A DNA stretch of 64,000 bases from Catonia carolina (GCA_035578175.1 JAQMRL010000008.1:11886463-11950462), one strand, 5' to 3'; counted from the first letter of the stretch, positions 1 through 10,420 are shown. Notes: generated by a model from the letters alone, not told the origin. Translations and numbers: made by a program.

Positions 1-395
1 ATTGATTGACACGCACAAGTTGTTCAGGAAGGAGGGCTCAGTCCTTATTTATTTTTCTTAGGGTGCGAGCCCCGTTGGTTCTAACCTGTGCAAGCTTAGT
101 AAGTAAGTTTATTATAGTGGTTATAACCACTAAAGAATCTGTATATCTTTATTGTTAAAAGTTTTAGTTTTAGCAATTTATGATTTTGTTTTGTAAATTT
201 AAAATTGATGCTAATTGATGTCATGATTTATTGGCAATAAATATTATTTTTTCCACCTTTTTTCAACTACATTAAATACCGTATTGGCTGGTGCATAAGA
301 AACACTTTTTTTCCTTCTGTAACTCATCAAAAACCAAAGTGCGTCTTATACAACAAATGAAAATTTTCTGTAACTATTTGAATGTTTATTATATG
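1..395. other. No feature seen
   Basis: AT-rich DNA downstream of the arrestin gene. No coding signature or recognised repeat until R1 begins at about 396. Confidence 0.5.
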
Positions 396-1091
396 TTTAG
401 GTCATCAGCCAAAAGGCTGGTTTGAACCTCTAGAGGTTTTACTAAGTAAAATAAGGAGTGAGATGGTTCATAGTTGCCTTTTTCACTGAGTGGAAACGTA
501 TGCTTATCAGCATGCCAGGCCCTCTGAAAAGCATCTATAGTATTCAGATGAACTAATGTCCCCTAGCCGTGGGAGTGAGAGAATGCATAACGTTCTCACT
601 CGCACAAGCCATACGCGCCGTTCCAATAACATTGTCTTTAATTTTACTCATCGTCGTGAGCAAGCGTTTATGCATGCAGTAAACTAACAAGCAAGATAAC
701 GACTGTAGTATGTTTTCAGTTTGGATTATAACGGTAAAGACCTTTGAGCGCATGCGAAGTTATGCCACATATCTCCCTCTCACTCGCTCTGCTATGGAAC
801 ATTAGTTTGTCTGATACCTATACTTTCCGTCTGGCACATGAGACACTTCATGAGACACTTCATGAGACACTTCATTCACTACAGAGTCTGGCTACAAAAT
901 GATGAAATTCATTACTATCAGAGGAGATAATTTTGACTAGTGTCTTTTACATTCATACCTGCTCTGTTCTTAAATAATTCTGTCATATAATTGGCTGATC
1001 ATGTGATTAGAGAAAGAACTATTTTTTTATCGCCCTAGAACTAGCTAATTGAGTGCAAATAATCTAACACTACATATATCTGTTACGGGCA
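396..1091 (-). repeat. R1 copy 1, split by a MITE
   Basis: R1 is a ~395-bp family that runs (in R1 orientation) from GCCCATAACAGACAGGTGG to CTGATGACCTAAACAACAAC. This copy is diverged and interrupted at 538-820 by MITE-1; its two halves resume on either side. A short GAGACACTTCAT triplication occurs at about 838-872. Confidence 0.9.
538..820. mobile_element. MITE-1 copy A, TA target duplication
   Basis: 283 bp inserted in R1 copy 1 with TA at both sides (536-537, 821-822). The ends are inverted repeats, TAGTATTCAGATGAACTAAT on the left and the complement of TAGGTATCAGACAAACTAAT on the right, continuing imperfectly into a GAGTGAGAG motif. No coding capacity, so a non-autonomous Tc1/mariner-type element by its TA duplication. 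Confidence 0.85.
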
Positions 1092-1356
1092 TTTATTGTA
1101 CAATGCGTGTGGAATTTCCATTATGGGTAATGTAGTACTGGTTGTTATTTGCCACTTTTAACAATTTCATATCTTTGTTCTATGATTCTACCATGTATCA
1201 GTGATAAGAATCAGCTTTTTGTAGAGTAGCGTGCAAATTAATCCGAACACAGATGTTATGTAATAAAGAGTAACTTTTTTATGAAAAAATTATATACATA
1301 CAATAATTTGAATATTTAGAAGTTAATATGTCCTCTTTTTTATTCTTTAACACTTT

Positions 1357-1750
1357 GTTGTTGTTTAGGTCATCAGCCGAAAGGCTGGTTTGAACCTGTA
1401 GAGGTTTTACTAAGTAAAACGAGGAGCGAGGTGGTTTACCACTGCCTTCCTCACTGAGTGGAAAATTACGCTTATCAGCATGCCGGGCTCTCGGAAAAGC
1501 ACATATTTTCCACTCTGCAAATGACACCTTCACTTCATTCACCACAGGGTCTGGCTGTATAATGAAATTCATTACTTTCAGAGGAGATAACTCTGATTAG
1601 TGTCTTTTACACCTCTACCTCGTCTGTTCTTAAATGATTCAGTCATTTAATTTGCTAACCATGTGATAAGAAACTGAACTATTTATTTTAGCCCTGCAAT
1701 GAACAGATTGAGTGTAAATAATTTGACACTCTATCTTTCTGTTTTGGGCA
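1357..1750 (-). repeat. R1 copy 2, full length, open frame kept
   Basis: Complete R1 from (TTG)n to GGGCA. On the minus strand it keeps an open frame that starts MNFIIQPDPVVNEVKVSF, reaches LVKPLQVQTSL, and runs through the R1 tail into the flank. The same frame is open in copies at 23938, 51142 and 60278. Confidence 0.9.
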
Positions 1751-2108
1751 GATAATTTATCACTTTACATACATGATTTGGCATAGATTGAATTAGTGTA
1801 CTGCACATTTTGTTAATTTGTTCGTCATTAAACCATACTGATATTATTGCTACAGTGAGGTTATTTTTGTAGTTTAATCCATTTTTGAGAGTCAGTTTTT
1901 CACTATTGCTCAAAAATTTTTAATTGAGCAAAATCTGGGGAATTACCTGGCCATGACAACACTTTAATATTTTCTTGTTCGAAAAATGTTCACTTTTTAA
2001 AAAAATGGCATGGCGTTGAATCTTTCGGAACACTCCATTGCCATGTGGGAATTTCTTTTGAAGTTGTAGCACAACCTTTGATTTAAGAATTTTGATATAC
2101 CCATCTTT

Positions 2109-2502
2109 TGTTGTTGTTTAGGTCAACAACCGAAAGGCTGGTTTGAACCTATAGAGGTTTTACTAAGTAAAACGAGGAGTGAAGTGGTTTACCATTGCCT
2201 TCCTAACTGAGTACAAAATAGTCTATGCTTATCAGCATGCCAGGCCCTCCGAAAGGCATCTACTTTGAACCCTGCAAATGACACCTTCACTTGATTCACC
2301 ACGGGGTCTGGCTGTATAATGAAATTCATTTCAGAGGATATAACTCTGACTGGTGTCTTTTACACCTCTACCTCTTCTGTTCTTAAATAGTTTGGTCATA
2401 AAATTGGGTAACCACGTGATAAGAAACAGAACAATTTTTTGTTGCCCTGGAACTAGCAAATCGAGTGCAAATAATTTAACACTCCACCTGCCTGTTATGG
2501 GC
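2109..2502 (-). repeat. R1 copy 3
   Basis: Full-length R1 lying about 400 bp beyond the second arrestin stop, in the same orientation as the gene. Confidence 0.88.
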
Positions 2503-2739
2503 GAAACACTCCATCTACTGGAACTAATAAATAAGGACCTTCGAAAGCGAAACAACCCCAAAACATTTTTCGAGGGATGTTTTGGGGAACTGATTGCTGG
2601 ATATGAGTTATGTTCGCGATTAACTTGTACGCTACTGTATCTTATCAGCACTCTTTTTTTTTTTAATTATCAGATATACAGATCCTTAATTTGGCCTCAA
2701 CCTCATTGAATTGCTTTGATTCATTACATATTATTATTA

Positions 2740-2780
2740 TTATAATTTTTAATAGATCAACATTCATTAAATATTTAATT
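2740..2780 (-). promoter_or_regulatory. Candidate poly(A) signals for the arrestin mRNA
   Basis: The minus strand carries ATTAAA variants near 2747-2752 and 2771-2776, 140-180 bases past the second TGA, in AT-rich DNA. They are the nearest reasonable signals after either stop. No canonical AATAAA was noticed closer. Confidence 0.25.
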
Positions 2781-2917
2781 TATAGTATAATAGTTTGTTC
2801 ATACGAAAGGTTAAGGCTGTCTACGATAGAAATATAAAGGTACACAAATAAATTCAGTCACCGGTCCAGCCGGTATTCTGATAAACTATTGGATAAATTG
2901 TTAGGAGTGATCCAGGG

Positions 2918-3124
2918 TCACTGCGAAGGCGATTCTTTTAGCGTAAAACAACAAAATGCTCTTTGTAATTTAAGTTCGGTACCATTTGTTAGCGTATTAT
3001 TCGCGTTCTCAGCGGCCGTCGTTACCGTTTCTTCACCGATTTTTGTTATTGCGTCGATCGGTTCCATCGATGTTTTCGTTATTGATGTCGTAACCACTGT
3101 CGTGACAGCAGTTTTCATTAACCC
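2918..3124 (-). other. In-frame 68-codon extension after the arrestin TGA (possible readthrough)
   Basis: Directly after the TGA the same frame continues GLMKTAVTTVVTT and runs 68 codons to a second TGA (2918-2920). The extension has 15 threonines, matching the Thr/Asn/Asp-rich residues just before the stop. It ends with LKLQRAFCCFTLKESPSQ; the FCCF part loosely recalls the FxxF core of AP2-binding arrestin tails but lacks its acidic lead and final Arg. GC and CpG content stay exon-like to about 2900 and then fall sharply. Possible explanations are programmed readthrough, a recent nonsense allele, a sequencing error, or 3'UTR that is open by chance. Confidence 0.5.
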
Positions 3125-3346
3125 TCAGGTATCCGATTTGGTGGTGTCGGTCGTTCCGTTGTCTTCGCATCGTAATATGACGTCGGTTTCATCTGGCGTT
3201 TCTGCGTGTATCTGTGGTGATGTTATTCCGGTTATCCTCGGTAACGGTGTGCTTTGACAAGTGTCGGGATCCGATGGTGAATGCATTAACGTAAACGGTA
3301 ACTTTAATGACACTTCTCCACCCATCGCACCTAATAGTAATTTTGC
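3125..3346 (-). CDS. Arrestin terminal exon to first stop
   Basis: Acceptor atgttcacag, then AKLLLGAMGGEV and LKLPFTLMHS, the last conserved beta strands of arrestins (compare LGALGGEL and PFVLMHPK in fly). A polar tail of about 50 residues follows, ending NGTTDTTKSDT at a TGA (3125-3127). Up to this stop I see no clathrin box and no [DE]-F-x-x-F-type AP2 motif. The terminal exon keeps the same higher-GC, CpG-containing composition beyond the stop. Confidence 0.93.
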   Translation of the reverse strand, partial: AKLLLGAMGGEVSLKLPFTLMHSPSDPDTCQSTPLPRITGITSPQIHAETPDETDVILRCEDNGTTDTTKSDT

Positions 3347-3413
3347 CTGTGAACATTTTTAATTAAAAATTATTAGTTAAATTAATACCAAATCATCTTT
3401 TCTTGTATACATA

Positions 3414-3944
3414 CAGTACAACCTCATTTATCCGGACTCACTGCGATTAAAGGGAATCCGGATAATCCAGGTAATATGGGTAATAAGCAAAATCCTTAAA
3501 TAAGCAGACGTACTGTTTATTACCATGAAAATTTTATATTGTAAAAAAATTACAGAATTGTTTAAAAGATATTAAAAAATATAAAAATAACTTTTCATAT
3601 CACTTGTTAACAAAAATAATAATTCCTCTGTCATCTGTCTCAAACATGTGTGCCGTTTCAATGAAGCATGGTCACGTTAACGCTTGATCATTAATAGTTC
3701 AGCTGGAGTGTTCACTCTGATAGTAAAGTGTTTCTTAAACTCGAAGAAAAAAAACATTTTTATTACCGTAATTTATTGTACAATCTATGCAGGAACTGTA
3801 ATACATTTAATCAAAATAAAAAGCGAATGTGGGGCGTACTTACAGTTAAAAATTATTATGTAAGTGAACATTAAATTAAAGAATGTCTACAAATCTGATC
3901 CTGAGATCCGGATTAACGAGGGCCAGATAAACGAGGTTTTACTG
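3414..3944. mobile_element. pogo/Tigger-like MITE in arrestin intron 6
   Basis: 531 bp flanked by TA (3412-3413, 3945-3946). The left end CAGTACAACCTCATTTATCC and the right end, read inward, CAGTAAAACCTCGTTTATCT match the terminal pattern known for pogo/Tigger elements, including inner ATCCGGAT motifs. There is no transposase frame. Confidence 0.8.
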
Positions 3945-3959
3945 TAAATGGGAGAGCCC

Positions 3960-5300
3960 TCACTCACTGACTCATCACTAATTCTCCTACTTGCATTGTA
4001 GATAGAAAGTGGAAATTTAAAGGCAATATTCCCTTTAAGGTAAATAAAAAAGTTAAACATAACAATTTTGACATTCTACTGTTAAAAGGGAGTTCAACCC
4101 TTAGATGATGTTTTCCGTTTACTAAGTTTCGCTGAGGCTAGATGACTGAAACTCAGTGGAGATGTTACTTACAGTTCAACTATAAAAATTACTGCTTAAT
4201 TATTTTCAAAATGTACCTCTTAAAGGATAAAAATGGTGTTCAACCCTTAAACCAATATTTATTGTTTATTAAGTTCAAAAATGTGGGAGGTGCTTGACCG
4301 CATTTGGAAAATATTTTTTTGATACTTTCCAGGCATGGGAAACAAACATACTGAATTTGTTGTGTTGATTCGCAGAAAGACTATTTTGAAGTAAATTGGA
4401 GCCATTAGTTGCATAGGTATGCAAAAAAATTATAAGCCCTAGTTTCTGATAGCTCCTTATATGTGCTGCCAGTGTTTGTAAGAAAAGTTGTACAATTTTA
4501 ATGATGAAATCAAACAATCAAAGGTATCATAATTTGTTCCAAAGAAAACTGTTGTAAGTAAAAAAAAAAAACAACGAAAATTTTATTGCACAATTAAGTA
4601 AAGATAGAGTAGTATCTCCTGTGAAAAGAGTATAAAAGTGGTTTATTGAATCGTCAGTTAGCACTTACATTTTTTTTCTTCCTAACTACTTGTTTTGAAG
4701 AGTTCGCTTATTGTCTGCGAAAAGTGTATTATTTCAAGTTGATTCGCTTTTGTCTGAAAACTGTTGTAATGTTTTTGTCTTGTCTTGTCTTAGTAGAAAA
4801 GAGTATTATTTACGATTTAGTACTGTTTTATTCGGAATGTTGGGGTCATTCGAGGTATGATTGATGGAGAACAAGGTATTATTTCGAGTTGCGTCACTAT
4901 TCTGCAGAAAGTATGTCAATTTTTATGACCATTATAATATGTTTTTTAAGAGTGATGCATTTTGTTTTACTAACTTTTTCTTCTAAAATACCATCAAGTA
5001 ATGTTGATTTATATTGTATTGTTATTTAAAAATTATTTGTAAAAAAATTGTGAGCCATTGTAAAAACGTATAACAACTTTCAGTATTTATAGGCCATACA
5101 TTTGAAAATGGAGATAGGAAAACACATTAAATTCTATACAGATATTATAATTCACAGATAATAAAGACTATTTTGAAGTAAAATATTCAAAAAGTAAGTA
5201 AGTAAGTAAAATATTGTAGTATAATTGATGTCAGATTGATGGCAGATTCTTTTTGCTCTCCTGAAAAATTTATATGTTTTGACTTACGACTTTTTCTTTT
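3960..5300. other. Intron 6 of arrestin, no further feature
   Basis: AT-rich intronic sequence. A short TTCAACCCTTA-type motif recurs (about 4093 and 4234) and a (TAAG)n stretch lies near 5193-5210. No supported gene or repeat family. Confidence 0.5.
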
Positions 5301-5316
5301 GGGACATACAATATGA

Positions 5317-5957
5317 GTAGTGGTGGCTTACGGCTCATGCGCCCGCATAGGGCGCTGACGTTTGGGGGGCACCAAAATGGATTATTATAAAAAAATCTAA
5401 AAAAAATGTAATTTGTGGTCGCATTAATTAATAGTTGTACGAAATCTGAAGTCAGCTTGTGAGTTTTCGTAATAGGAATCGGAGCATTGGTTACCTTTGA
5501 AAGCTATTATCCTTGGATTGAGGTAGAAATATGGGTTGGGATTTTTGTTTACAATGGTACATATGATTGTAAATAGATAGGTAAAGGCCAAGCCAATTGC
5601 TGTGAGCGCTCGACTACACATGCACATACTTGACTTTGACCTCGCATACCCCTCCAACCTACAGTCAGATGTACAGTCAGAGTGTAGTTGAAAATTGAAA
5701 ACACCCATTGTATTTTGTAGGCGTGCTGTTCCATTGTTGATTACATGAACTGCAATATTGTAGTACACACAATACTATACTAATGCAGACGCACTAAAAT
5801 TTCTATATTTGTCCGAAAACGGAGTCGTTGTATCAGTAAAGTTAGGTTGATTGATTTCAGATAATAGTAATATATAATAATTGGGAGATGGGGACCCAGG
5901 GGGTGCTAAGTGACGTACCTTGCACGGGTGACTTTTGTTCTTGAGTGGCCCCCGGTT
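5317..5957. mobile_element. Possible degenerate DNA transposon remnant
   Basis: The block starts AGTGGTGGCTTACGGCTCAT, followed by GGGCGCTGACGTTTGGGGGG, and ends with a G/C-rich segment (CCAGGGGGTGCTAAGTGACG). GC-rich termini around an AT-rich centre resemble hAT-type remnants, but I could not confirm inverted ends or a target duplication. Confidence 0.3.
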
Positions 5958-5985
5958 ATGAGAAAAGGTATAAAAGAGTACTTAC

Positions 5986-6261
5986 CTTAACATAATATGA
6001 AACATAAATAGCAAATACGTTTCGTTCTTCCGGTGAGTTGCATGTAACTGTCGATGCTAATGAAGCATTATTTTTGCTGTATGAATCTTCTAACGCGATC
6101 CAATTTTTGGTCGCTCCTTTAGCTGGGTTCAATGAATAAGCTCTAGTTAATATTGAGCCTGGCCCGACTGGACACTCTTCTTTACTATTTATTAATGCTA
6201 CTACGTTCTTAAATTTGCCATTCGAAAACATACACACGTCCACGTGTTGCACTACAAATAC
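5986..6261 (-). CDS. Arrestin exon 6 (C domain, lariat loop)
   Basis: A 92-codon exon, phase 0 on both sides, with acceptor aaatttccag and donor GTAAGT. It encodes VFVVQHVDVCMFSNGKFKNV and ends IYVSYYVK, residues about 266-357. The VQH start and CP-PGS continue the C domain. The lariat loop reads IALEDSYSKNNASLAS where beta-arrestin 1 has LALDGKLKHEDTNLAS. The two polar-core aspartates therefore align with Glu323 and Asn330, and the two loop lysines align with serines. Asp324 might compensate in part. The reading frame itself is intact. Confidence 0.95.
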
Positions 6262-6320
6262 CTGGAAATTTAAATTTAAATTTTTAGATGTGTTATTGAA
6301 ATACAGTCATCATAAAAGAA

Positions 6321-6690
6321 TGTGTTATTTAGATCATCGGCCAAAAGGCTGGTTTGAACCTGTAGAGGTTTTACTAAGTAAATCGAGGAGTGAGGTGGTT
6401 TACCATTGCCACAACTCACTGAGTGGAAAAGTACACTTATCAGCATGCCCAGGCCCTCTGAAAAGCATATACTTTCCACTCTGCAAATGACACTTTCATT
6501 TCATTCACCACAGGGTCTGGCTGTATAATGAAATCCATTACTTTCAGACGAGATAACTCTGATTAGTATCTTTTACACCTCTACCTCTTCTGTTCTTAAA
6601 TGATTCAGTCATTTAATTGGCTGACCATGTGATAAGAAACAGAACTATTTATTTTACCCCTGCAACTAACAGATTGAGTGTAAATAATAA
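6321..6690 (-). repeat. R1 copy 4, truncated
   Basis: R1 sequence lying just upstream of arrestin exon 6 in intron 5. The GCCCATAACAG end is missing. The reading frame found in other copies is broken here. Confidence 0.87.
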
Positions 6691-6894
6691 AAGAATGGTA
6701 GAGTTGCAAGTACAGACAGGGTTTTTAAATGCATGATAATGACTCTGGAAACGTTTAATTTTATATTGTCTAAAGTAGAACTCGTTTTCAAAAAAAAAAA
6801 AAACAATGGAGCAACTTGCACAAGCAATCAATATCACCGGAAGAAAGATTTGTGATTATTTTGAACATTTTAAACATATATTGAACTTTTTGAC

Positions 6895-7080
6895 TACTAC
6901 TACTACTATTGATGCTCGCCTATCATCATACGGTCCTGGGTTCGAATCCCACTTAGGCACGGCATATTTTCATATGTTACAAAAAATCATTTCATCCTCC
7001 ATCGTACAAAAGTTACACCCCAACGTCGTCGCTAATGACTGTTGTAGTTGATGCGACGTTAAATAAATGAATTAAAAAAA
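6895..7080 (+). repeat. tS2 tRNA-derived SINE, 5' damaged
   Basis: Contains the B-box GGGTTCGAATCCCA at about 6937, then the tS2 tail with CGCTAATGAC and TTGATGCGACGTTAAATAAA and an A-rich end. The A-box half is replaced by a (TAC)n run. Confidence 0.8.
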
Positions 7081-7149
7081 ATATAAAGCATTGTTTTCTA
7101 ATATCTAATATAAAACATTGTTTAATATAAAGCATCTTTTAAAGTTAGT

Positions 7150-7730
7150 TTTATAAACGTATGTTAAAAATTAATTAACAAGTGTGAGACTTTGGGCAGG
7201 TTGAGGCACTATGGGAAGATGGAGGACCTTAGAAAGACAGAGAGAAGAATCCTCAGAACAATAATAAACAAAAAGCACAGAGTAGACAATGAGTATAGGT
7301 TGTTGCCAAATTCGGTTCTATACAGGGAAAATGAGGAAATTTCCGAGATAATGAGGAAGAGAAGAGTTGGGTTCTTTGGACATCTTAGGAGACTGCCAGA
7401 ATCCAGATTTACCAGACAGGTACTGGATTTCTTTTTGAGAACCAAAGTCAAGTACGCCTGGTTTGAGGAAGTTCAACAGGATCTGCAGGACCTGGATATC
7501 TCAGAGACACAGATTTTGAACAGAGAAGAAGGATATAAGATCAAAAATCCAAACACGAAATTTCCAGAAGTACCTAAAAGGCAGACAAACAGACATTGGA
7601 CTGTGGAGGATAGGGCGAGAGTGTCGCAAAGGATGAAGAACTACTGGGCGGATAGGAGAAACAACTAGGGATCTTCTATAAATCGATTAATTTTGCTCCA
7701 ATGAGGGCCTAAAAAAAAAAAAAAAAAAAA
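7150..7730 (+). pseudogene. 3' end of a non-LTR retrotransposon (L4)
   Basis: A frame at 7192-7668 encodes the C-terminal region after the reverse-transcriptase domain: RKTERRILRTIINKKHR, then EISEIMRKRRVGFFGHLRRL, typical of insect LINE proteins (RRILR and RR-G-FGHL-R motifs). The RT core itself is absent, so this is a 5'-truncated copy. A terminal basic segment follows and the element ends in a 20-base A tract at about 7710. The frame is open to its natural stop, so the insertion may be fairly young. It lies in arrestin intron 5 on the opposite strand. Confidence 0.75.
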
Positions 7731-8049
7731 TACGCAACCTGCCAGCAAGCAGCAGGCAGGTTTATTCAAAACCAACCAGTGAGCTGATATGCGCAGATGA
7801 GTGCGCAGCTTTCTCCACCAGCGTTTACTGTGAGACATCCGATTAAAATATAATGGCCTATTTCTGCAAGCAGGCTTCCGCTTTTAAGCGACCAGCGACT
7901 AGCATTCACTGTGCGCTTACTCATAGTTTAGACTATATTCACTGATAAAGACAAGGCAAAAAATGTTTTGTTGTTGGCCGAATTGAAATCTGTAATTTCA
8001 GTTCGACGTGATTATGGAAAAGATCCGTCTTATGAAAATAATATACAAC

Positions 8050-8436
8050 CTTGGTTCGTACAATTCTGATGGGAATTACTAATTCTCCATATTTTTAAAT
8101 CAAACAGAGGTTAATTTTCATTTTGCGTCATTCACTCATGCCGGCCGCATTGGTGATGTGGGTAACGTGCTCGCCTCTCATCATGCAGTCTTGGGTTCGA
8201 ATCCCACTCGGGCATGGCATTTTTTCATACGTTACAAAGAATTCATTTCATCCTTCACAGTCTGCATTAGCAGGAATTTGCAAAACAGTCAGACGTTGAA
8301 CCAAAAAAAAAAAAATCATGATTAAAATTAGGTTATGTTTTTCATTTCACATGAAAAACATAGGTTACCTATATTGTTCATTATATTCGTTGGTAGAGAA
8401 AGTCACGTGAGTGTTTCTCACCAGATTTTGCCATTT
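8050..8436 (+). repeat. R2 right-end copy with nested tS1
   Basis: The R2 right part (ATTTTCATTTTGCGTC, then TTGCATTGGCAAGAGAAAGT-like and TTTCTCACCAGATTTT) is split at 8141-8302 by a tS1 SINE. The flanking TCATG is repeated on both sides of the SINE. Confidence 0.75.
8141..8302 (+). repeat. tS1 tRNA-derived SINE
   Basis: tRNA-like head with A-box-like GGTAACGTGCTCGCC and B-box GGGTTCGAATCCCA, followed by the tS1 body with TCTGCATTAGCAGG and GACGTTGAACC and a 12-base A tail. Not a tRNA gene: the head is degenerate and followed by the family-specific body. Confidence 0.85.
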
Positions 8437-8686
8437 GCATTGATTACAAGCAGCAGGATACATTTTAAAGATTTATTTCTCATAATCTATTCACCGGTAA
8501 GGCCTTTTAAAATTGTTTATTTTCCTAAGTGGAATTTACAATTCTATGGGAATTGACACTTTCTACTTATAAGCAATTGTTAGGTCATGCATATTATCTA
8601 TGTTAAAATTAATCAAAAAACTGCATCGGCTCTTCTTTTATTAAAAAAAAATTATAAAATAAAAATTTATTTTGAGCATGACTTAC

Positions 8687-9027
8687 CTTGATTCTACGTA
8701 CAGTCTTGTTGCTACTATTTCGAATTGATATATTAACCATAATTGTATCGCCATGACAGTATATCGCTTTATCTAATGACGCTTCTAACTGAATTTTACC
8801 GTCGCTTAACAGGAATGGTTTCTCTATGATCGCGTGAGGTGGTTTTAAATCGGTTCCCGTCGTACCTGAAGTCGTTGTGTTTGTGTTTTCGTCTTCTGTT
8901 TTGTTTTTTTCTTGTTGTTCTATCGTTATAGGTTGCGGTGGTGGTGGTGGAGGTTTCGCTAATTGTACTACTCTGATTCCCATTCGTACGGTGCTTCTGC
9001 GGTGTAATTTTTCATCCGCTCTTTCCG
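8687..9027 (-). CDS. Arrestin exon 5 (N/C-domain junction with Pro/Thr-rich insertion)
   Basis: Acceptor ttttgatttcag, donor GTAAGT. The exon contains HRRSTVRMGIR, where the Arg after STV (about residue 166) matches the polar-core phosphate-sensor arginine. Between VVQLAK and KPFLLSDGK there are about 31 more residues than in fly arrestins: six consecutive prolines followed by a Q/E/K and T/N-rich stretch (about residues 174-215). The C domain then begins with IQLEASLDK, YCHGD and NSSNKTVRRIK, all standard arrestin motifs. The insertion falls in the flexible interdomain hinge and is in frame, so it need not disrupt folding. Confidence 0.95.
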
Positions 9028-9109
9028 CTGAAATCAAAAATGTTACATCTTTTAATAGTTGGTGAATTGTGTTATTTATATTCCACCGTCCAAAACTGAT
9101 CTAAAATTA

Positions 9110-9670
9110 GAATGAAAGATCCTTTTCATGAAATGATACATCTCATGGTCGTTAGCATTTTTCTTAAGAAATTGTAAGAAATCAAGCCCACTTAGCGTTC
9201 ATAAGAACGAAAAAGGCTTACCTTTGACGTACCGTAAAAACCATTAGTGATTTCTGTATCTACTCTATAAGAGAAATTGAATGACACTATTTATGGTTCC
9301 AAATTTGATTTCTTGACTTCCGGTTAAAACTGGAACTTCGATCCCAATTCAGGCCCACTACCTGTTTGTGTAGATTATTTTTTTTCTCTTTAATTCTTTA
9401 TTTACAACTGTCAAATTTTACAACAAGCAAATGTGATGATTATGATAATAGTGTAAATGACATGATAGGCATGAGAGGGGTAGGGCCCCCATTGGTGCCT
9501 CCCCAAGAATGAAATTTGTATATCAAATTAGCAGGTCTTTACTCCAGTGTCTTTTAAGGCGTCTAGGGGGACTATCAGGTAAATGGAAGGTGGAAAGTGA
9601 ACGCACCAGTGGGTTCACCAGTGTAGATTATGAATCTGAAAACTGTTTGTCGTTGTCTCTTGTAGTTTTT
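9110..9670 (+). repeat. Repeat M copy 1
   Basis: Shares TTGACTTCCGGTT, CCCAATTCAGGCCCAC and GTGTAGATTATGAATC segments with 21448-21562 and, inverted, with 52284-52560. The block lies in arrestin intron 4. Class unknown; no coding. Confidence 0.6.
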
Positions 9671-9937
9671 GACATTTGGATGTGATGGACGGACATAGGA
9701 AAATGATAGATGACAATTTCAAAAATTCCCCTCAGCAGCTACTGTGTAGTTGCCAACTGCATGTGTAGTTGCCAACTGCATGTGTTTACAAAACAAAAAG
9801 CAAGAGGAATATTTCATGCCTGATATCATCCACTATTGGGTCATTCATCGTATGTTATTGGGTTTTGAAACCATTGACCATAAATTCCAACAGAAAATAA
9901 AAGTGAGAACTACACTGTAATAGCAAATGTTACTAAC

Positions 9938-10085
9938 CTGCGTAAGCTCTGACGTCATAACTAGTACCTATAGGTGCGCCATTGTATTCTTTAGCGGGCA
10001 CTAATTGGACGCTAGGAGGCGCTAAATGAGTCACTTCCATCGTAAACGGATGAGCATTTGGTCCCAGTCTTTTCAGTAGTGCATC
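9938..10085 (-). CDS. Arrestin exon 4 (N-domain, LLKRLG)
   Basis: Acceptor tgtacatttgcag, donor GTTAGT; the exon starts in phase 0 and ends one base into a codon. It encodes DALLKRLGPNAHPFTMEVTH, then APPSVQLVPA and YDVRAYA, residues about 103-151. LLK-LG-NA-PF and the P-SV-L motif are conserved across arrestins. The split codon joins the CG that begins exon 5 to give Ala, keeping the spacing to HRRSTV seen in fly arrestins. Confidence 0.94.
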
Positions 10086-10145
10086 CTGCAAATGTACAAC
10101 ATGTATCATTTAACAAAGTTATTATTTTTTATGTAGGCTTAAGTT

Positions 10146-10305
10146 TGCCCATAACAGGCAGGTGGTATGTTAAATTATTTGCACCCAATCTGCTAGTTCC
10201 CAGGCTACAAAATATAATTGTGTTTCTTATCACATGGTCAGCCAATTAACTGATTGAAGCATTTAAAAACAGAAGAGGTACAGGTGAAAAATACGCTATA
10301 GCTTA
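10146..10305 (+). repeat. R1 fragment (5' part)
   Basis: Begins TGCCCATAACAGGCAGGTGG and ends inside the AACAGAAGAGGTA motif. The remainder is missing. Confidence 0.85.
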
Positions 10306-10337
10306 ACAAACTAGAGATTGCAGATGAAGGCGCGGCA

Positions 10338-10420
10338 TAGTGAACCAGGGGCGGTTCCAGGGCTGATTTTCGTGGGGGGGGGGGCTATCTTGTTTTTATG
10401 TAGCTCTTACTGTTTGTAAT
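10338..10420. mobile_element. Possible hAT-type terminus with G run
   Basis: CAGGGGCGGTTCCAGGGC followed by TTTTCGTGGGGG and a G tract resembles the terminus of non-autonomous hAT elements of insects. No matching second end was found. Confidence 0.25.

Noticed and set aside
396..1091. R1 as a DNA transposon with inverted ends
   Set aside because: The two ends are not inverted copies, and target duplications vary from 10 to 13 bp, which fits retrotransposition better.
2889..3257. Plus-strand open frame opposite the arrestin terminal exon
   Set aside because: It is the complement of real coding sequence; its Val/Ser-rich composition mirrors the Thr/Asn-rich arrestin tail and no splice or family signal supports it.
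8141..8215. tRNA genes at the SINE heads (also 22650, 27083, 47640, 54343, 59602)
   Set aside because: A- and B-box-like motifs are present, but each is followed by a family-specific SINE body and A-rich tail, and heads are degenerate.
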